Assembly: GCA_014859615.1 (NCBI GenBank)
Contig: JACUTX010000006.1
Coordinates: forward strand, 1-26,011
DNA from: Desulfuromonadales bacterium
GTDB taxonomy: Bacteria; Desulfobacterota; Desulfuromonadia; Desulfuromonadales; UBA2294
Direction: 5' to 3'
Length of the DNA: 26,011 bases
The position numbers were made by a program, and so were the translations under genes. Positions 22,535 to 26,011 of this stretch are shown here, piece by piece (within the stretch, counting starts at the first letter, position 1; every line of letters begins with the position of its first letter). The notes below the pieces were generated by a model. The model did not search any database. It was given only the letters and a program-made list of their open reading frames with translations, and was not told the origin of the DNA.

Positions 22535-23716
22535 TTAAGCTGTAATCCGTTCAAACACCACCGCAACCGCTTCGCCACCACCGATACAGAGGGTAGCCAG
22601 ACCATACCGTTCTTGACGGCGCTCCATTTCATGAATCAGGGCCGTAGCCAGACGGGCACCACTGGCACCGATCGGATGACCGATCGCGACCGCGCCGCCA
22701 TTCACATTGACCCGTGTCGGGTCGAGGCCCAGATCCTTGATGGCGATCATTGTCACCGCTGCAAACGCTTCATTGATTTCAAACAGACCGATCTCGTCAG
22801 GGCGCAGACCCGCTTTGGCGCACGCCTTCTCGATCGCCCCCACCGGGGCATCCGGATAGAGATCAGGGTGCAGGCTGTGCGTGGAGAGGCCGACAATCCG
22901 GGCGCGGGGCTTCAGGCCATGCTGTTTGACGGCATCGGCGCTGGCGAGGAGCAAAAAGGCAGCGCCGTCATTAATGGTCGATGCGTTAGCAGCGGTGATC
23001 GTCCCCTCTTTTTTAAAGACCGGACGTAGTGTGGAGATCCGGTCAAAATCGACCCGCATCGGCTCTTCGTCGACACTCACCGTCAGATCCCCTTTACGAC
23101 TCGTCTTCACCACCGGAACAATCTGGTCGACAAACAGCCCCTCCTCAATGGCAAGCTGCGCCCGCTGATAAGAACGGACGGCGAAAGCATCCTGCTCTTC
23201 GCGGGTAAAACCGTGAGCAACAACCCTCTCCTCGGCCATTTCACCCATATGCCGGCCACTGAAGGGGTCGGTCAGCCCATCATAAACAATTAGATCGAGT
23301 GCCTGAGCATGACCGAGGCGCTGCCCGTTACGCAGAGTCAAAAGCGCATAAGGGGACATTGACATACTCTCCATCCCCCCGGCGATCACCAGATCGGAGT
23401 CCCCGAGACGAATCGCATCGGCACCGAGCATGATCGCCTTAAGACCGCTGCCGCAGACCTTGTTGATGGTCATGGCCGACACCGCATCGGGGAGTCCGGC
23501 AAAGCGCATCGCCTGTCGGGCCGGGGCCTGACCAACCCCTCCCGAAAGGACCTGCCCGGCAATAAACTGATCGATATCGTCCCCTTTGAGGCCGCTCGAT
23601 TCGAGCAGTCGACTCAAAACCGGAGCTGCCAGCCGAGGTGCCGGGACGTCGGCGAGGGCGCCACCAAAACTACCAAAAGGGGTACGATAAGCTTCAATAA
23701 CAAAGACATCCTGCAT
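22535..23716 (-). CDS. Acetyl-CoA acetyltransferase (thiolase)
   Basis: The 393-residue thiolase has all three active-site elements: nucleophile C88 in NKVCGSGLKA, H347 in VAIGHPIGASGAR, and C377 in CIGGGEA. NEAFAA is also present. Length and motifs fit biosynthetic/degradative acetoacetyl-CoA thiolases, which cleave acetoacetyl-CoA with CoA into two acetyl-CoA, or run in reverse. In this operon degradation is likely. AAGGAG lies 9 nt before the ATG. Acetoacetate from the leucine operon could enter here once activated to its CoA ester by an enzyme not in this window. Confidence 0.95.
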   Translation of the reverse strand: MQDVFVIEAYRTPFGSFGGALADVPAPRLAAPVLSRLLESSGLKGDDIDQFIAGQVLSGGVGQAPARQAMRFAGLPDAVSAMTINKVCGSGLKAIMLGADAIRLGDSDLVIAGGMESMSMSPYALLTLRNGQRLGHAQALDLIVYDGLTDPFSGRHMGEMAEERVVAHGFTREEQDAFAVRSYQRAQLAIEEGLFVDQIVPVVKTSRKGDLTVSVDEEPMRVDFDRISTLRPVFKKEGTITAANASTINDGAAFLLLASADAVKQHGLKPRARIVGLSTHSLHPDLYPDAPVGAIEKACAKAGLRPDEIGLFEINEAFAAVTMIAIKDLGLDPTRVNVNGGAVAIGHPIGASGARLATALIHEMERRQERYGLATLCIGGGEAVAVVFERITA

Positions 23717-23741
23717 GATTTTTATCTCCTTTTTTCAGTGA

Positions 23742-24659
23742 CTATCGGTTTTCCAGAGAAGCGGTCAACGCCGGGACAAACTGCTTCAGATCGGCAACGA
23801 CCAACACATCAGCCACCTCTCTGATCGGTGCATCGCGGTCCGTATTGATCGCAACGATGAATTCAGATTTTTTCATGCCGGTCAGGTGCTGAATCGCTCC
23901 GGAGATCCCGCAGGCAAGATAAAGTTTCGGCGCGACGGTCTGTCCGGTGCTCCCGACCTGACGACTATGTTCAGCCCAGCCTGAATCGACCACCGGACGA
24001 CTGGCACCGTATTCACCGCCAAGTGCCTTGGCCAGAGCCTCGATCATCGCCAGATTCTCCGGCTTGCCGATGCCGCGTCCGGCACTGACAATCACCCCCG
24101 CCTTACTCAGATCAACACCGCCCGCTTCGGCCTCTTCGTAACCGATAAATCTGATTTTTGTATCGTTTTCCCCTGAGAGCTTTTCAACCGTCGGACTCCC
24201 GCTCGGCACACCCTCCAGACTGAAAGCGCCGGTCTGCAAAGTGACCACCGTCATGGCACTCCGTGCCGCAACCACCCGTTGCAGCTTGGCGTTACAGACC
24301 GGGACCACCATCTCCCCCCCGTCGCAATCGATCACTTCGGAGATCTGGCTCGCCTGCAGAGCCAAAGCAACGCGTGGCGCCAGATCCCAGCCGTAGGAAG
24401 AGTGTAAAAACACAATCAGCTCCGGGCTCTCCTTGGCAACCACTTCGAGCAGCAGGCGCAGATGCTCTTCCGGGTTGTACTCTCCCGCAGCGCTCGATTC
24501 GACCAGATAGAGACGACCATCAAATTTCGGCAGATCACTCTCGCTCCCGACCAGAAACATGACGGCTTCAGCATCCATCCGTCTGGCGAAAGCGACGGTT
24601 TCGTAACTGCCCGACAAAAGCTTGTTTTGCCGGGATTCTGCAACGAGCAGAGTTTTCAT
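23742..24659 (-). CDS. etfA: Electron transfer flavoprotein alpha subunit
   Basis: The 305-residue subunit binds the redox FAD of the EtfAB heterodimer, which takes electrons from acyl-CoA dehydrogenases. The C-terminal FAD domain carries VSAGRGIG and the EtfA signature LYLACGISGAIQHLTGMKK, followed by FIVAINTDRDAPI. There is no N-terminal ferredoxin extension, so it is the plain form rather than the Fe-S-containing EtfA seen in some anaerobes. GGGAG lies 8 nt before the ATG, and the etfB stop is 12 nt away. Confidence 0.95.
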   Translation of the reverse strand: MKTLLVAESRQNKLLSGSYETVAFARRMDAEAVMFLVGSESDLPKFDGRLYLVESSAAGEYNPEEHLRLLLEVVAKESPELIVFLHSSYGWDLAPRVALALQASQISEVIDCDGGEMVVPVCNAKLQRVVAARSAMTVVTLQTGAFSLEGVPSGSPTVEKLSGENDTKIRFIGYEEAEAGGVDLSKAGVIVSAGRGIGKPENLAMIEALAKALGGEYGASRPVVDSGWAEHSRQVGSTGQTVAPKLYLACGISGAIQHLTGMKKSEFIVAINTDRDAPIREVADVLVVADLKQFVPALTASLENR

Positions 24660-24671
24660 CTTGTTTTCTCC

Positions 24672-25445
24672 CTATTTCAAGACCGCAGTCTTCTCTTTGA
24701 GTATCGACATCAGTTGCGCGGTGAGGTCACTGATTTCCCCTTCGAGTATCACTCCGCCCCCTTTTCGGTCCGGGAACCGGGTCAAAGTGGTCGCAGTCAA
24801 CGCCTCGACCTTGAGCAGCTCTCCCACCGGAATAGAGACCAACTCCTTCTTCTTCGCCTTCATAATATTCGGCAAGGTCGGATAACGTGGCGTATTGAGG
24901 CCAAGCTGACAGGTAAAGAGTGCGGGCAAAACCGTTTTATGCACCGACTTCAGCCCCCCCTCCAGCTCACGCCGCACGGTCACCTCTTTGCCGTCAAAAT
25001 CGAACCCGACGATGGTACTCACCGCAGGGATGCCGAGAATGCCGGCGAGCAGCAGTCCAACCTGGGCGGAACCGCGATCCTGAGACTGCATCCCGGTAAA
25101 GATCAGATCAAAATTCTGATCGCTGGCATAGGCGGCAATGGCCGAAGCGATCTGAAAAGGATCCTTATCGTAGCTCGCCTCATCCTGAATATGCAGACCC
25201 CGATCAGCGCCCATCGCCAACCCTTTTTTCATCGTCTCTTTCACCCGGTCGGGACCGACGCAGAGAATCACTACTTCGGCATCACCGATCTTTTCACGCA
25301 GTAAAATCGCCTGTTCAACTGCGAATTCATCATACTCGTTCATCCGCCAGGCGAGATCCTGATCACTGTACCAGGTCCCGGCAGCGTTAAGTTTGAAGCG
25401 CGACTCCATGTCCGGTACCTGCTTGATACAGACAAGAATTTTCAT
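24672..25445 (-). CDS. etfB: Electron transfer flavoprotein beta subunit
   Basis: The 257-residue partner of EtfA is the first gene of the beta-oxidation operon. It has MKILVCIKQVPD at the N-terminus, MNEYDEFAVEQA, and LIFTGMQSQDRGSAQVG, which is the nucleotide-binding region that holds AMP (or a second FAD in bifurcating forms). The sequence does not let me decide between simple and bifurcating types; no bcd-type bifurcation partner arrangement beyond the two dehydrogenases is evident. The start has AAGGA 8 nt upstream. Confidence 0.95.
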   Translation of the reverse strand: MKILVCIKQVPDMESRFKLNAAGTWYSDQDLAWRMNEYDEFAVEQAILLREKIGDAEVVILCVGPDRVKETMKKGLAMGADRGLHIQDEASYDKDPFQIASAIAAYASDQNFDLIFTGMQSQDRGSAQVGLLLAGILGIPAVSTIVGFDFDGKEVTVRRELEGGLKSVHKTVLPALFTCQLGLNTPRYPTLPNIMKAKKKELVSIPVGELLKVEALTATTLTRFPDRKGGGVILEGEISDLTAQLMSILKEKTAVLK

Positions 25446-26011
25446 GATTTCAATCCTTTAGCTATCGTCATTATTCAACACCATTCAAAATCGGCTTGCG
25501 CATAGCGCCAACCCGGTCTCAGAACAAAATCCCCCCTGATTCGGTTTAACAGCACGCGATTGCCTTACACCAACTGTCCCATTTGTAATCACCGATTAAA
25601 CAAAAATGATGATCTCCATAAACAGTAGAGCAAGGAAGATACCAAACACTATTTTGACAGGAATAAACGTGCAGACAGATCAGTTGTTTTACTGACCAGA
25701 GCGCACATTCGGAGGTTTTTAACTTTTAAGAAAATATTTATAAAACAGATAGACAAGCAGAAAAACGCAACGTGAAGAGAGGGTGCAAGTGTTGCTTTGG
25801 TGACACTTTACCCCGAAGTTTACAGCTGCCGCAGATACCGGTTTTCCGCCCTTCGTGTTTGTTGAAAAGACGAAATCGAATAACAAAAAAAGACCCTGTT
25901 GCTGACTCTCCTATCCCGTCCGGCATTTAACAACCGTTAAGATACGCGAGCAACTAACAAGGCCTTATGCCTACATGCTACAACCGGATGCATGGTTGTC
26001 AAACAGACTGA
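25446..26011. other. 566-nt gene-free leader upstream of etfB
   Basis: No convincing gene is present to the right edge. Small inverted repeats are the only structure: AAGTGT/ACACTT (25787-25792, 25803-25808), TTAAC-AACC-GTTAA (25927-25940) and GCGC-ATA-GCGC (25498-25508). On the minus strand TTGACA (26002-25997) with TAGCAT after 16 nt is a possible but distant promoter. I could not match any riboswitch consensus I know. Confidence 0.5.

Noticed and set aside
25498..25508. GCGC-ATA-GCGC mini-palindrome as an operator
   Set aside because: A 4-bp stem is too short to stand out from chance in a window of this size.
25738..25926. 62-codon minus-strand frame with a CxxC in the etfB leader
   Set aside because: No ribosome site, no family resemblance and low-complexity composition; probably noncoding.

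Overview
The window looks like chromosomal DNA of an anaerobic, amino-acid- and short-chain-acid-oxidising bacterium, most plausibly a Desulfuromonadia (Geobacter/Desulfuromonas/Pelobacter-like) member. That placement is an inference from gene content: an EtfB/EtfA - thiolase - 3-hydroxyacyl-CoA dehydrogenase - crotonase - acyl-CoA dehydrogenase run, a full biotin-dependent leucine/isovalerate branch, an XRE-cupin regulator and a small Cys-rich DUF6125-like protein. No rRNA or other strong taxonomic marker is present. Coding is dense, almost everything after about 2.7 kb lies on the minus strand, and I see no insertion sequence, phage gene, CRISPR array or tRNA.

Left end (1-2.7 kb): the 3' part of mazG, then a very AT-rich gap with DnaA-box-like 9-mers, fxsA, a small two-helix membrane protein on the minus strand, and a Bax-type exported glucosaminidase on the plus strand. 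The last gene converges on the next block and overlaps its final gene by 9 nt.

Mixed operon (8.14 to 2.70 kb, minus): tlyA, a divergent tetrapyrrole methylase, a U32-family Fe-S protein, a HIT hydrolase, a RelA/SpoT homologue whose synthetase half looks degenerate, and a secreted polysaccharide deacetylase. Successive genes overlap by 4 nt or are separated by at most about 30 nt, so they are probably co-transcribed. The functional link between them is not obvious, which makes this the most puzzling block. It is preceded by an XRE-cupin regulator with a good intrinsic terminator, and by a tandem universal stress protein.

Leucine/isovalerate operon (17.36 to 9.98 kb, minus): isovaleryl-CoA dehydrogenase, an alpha/beta hydrolase, MccB, methylglutaconyl-CoA hydratase, MccA and HMG-CoA lyase. 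Together these convert isovaleryl-CoA to acetyl-CoA and acetoacetate. A plausible sigma70 promoter with a perfect 10-bp palindrome at the predicted start site lies upstream.

Short-chain beta-oxidation (25.4 to 17.6 kb, minus): etfB, etfA, thiolase, hbd, crotonase and an acyl-CoA dehydrogenase form one run. After a 330-nt gap holding a REP-like inverted repeat come a second butyryl-CoA-type dehydrogenase and the DUF6125-like gene. EtfAB would collect electrons from all three acyl-CoA dehydrogenases. No ETF:quinone oxidoreductase and no CoA transferase for acetoacetate is encoded here, so both must lie elsewhere. The right end is a 566-nt gene-free leader upstream of etfB.
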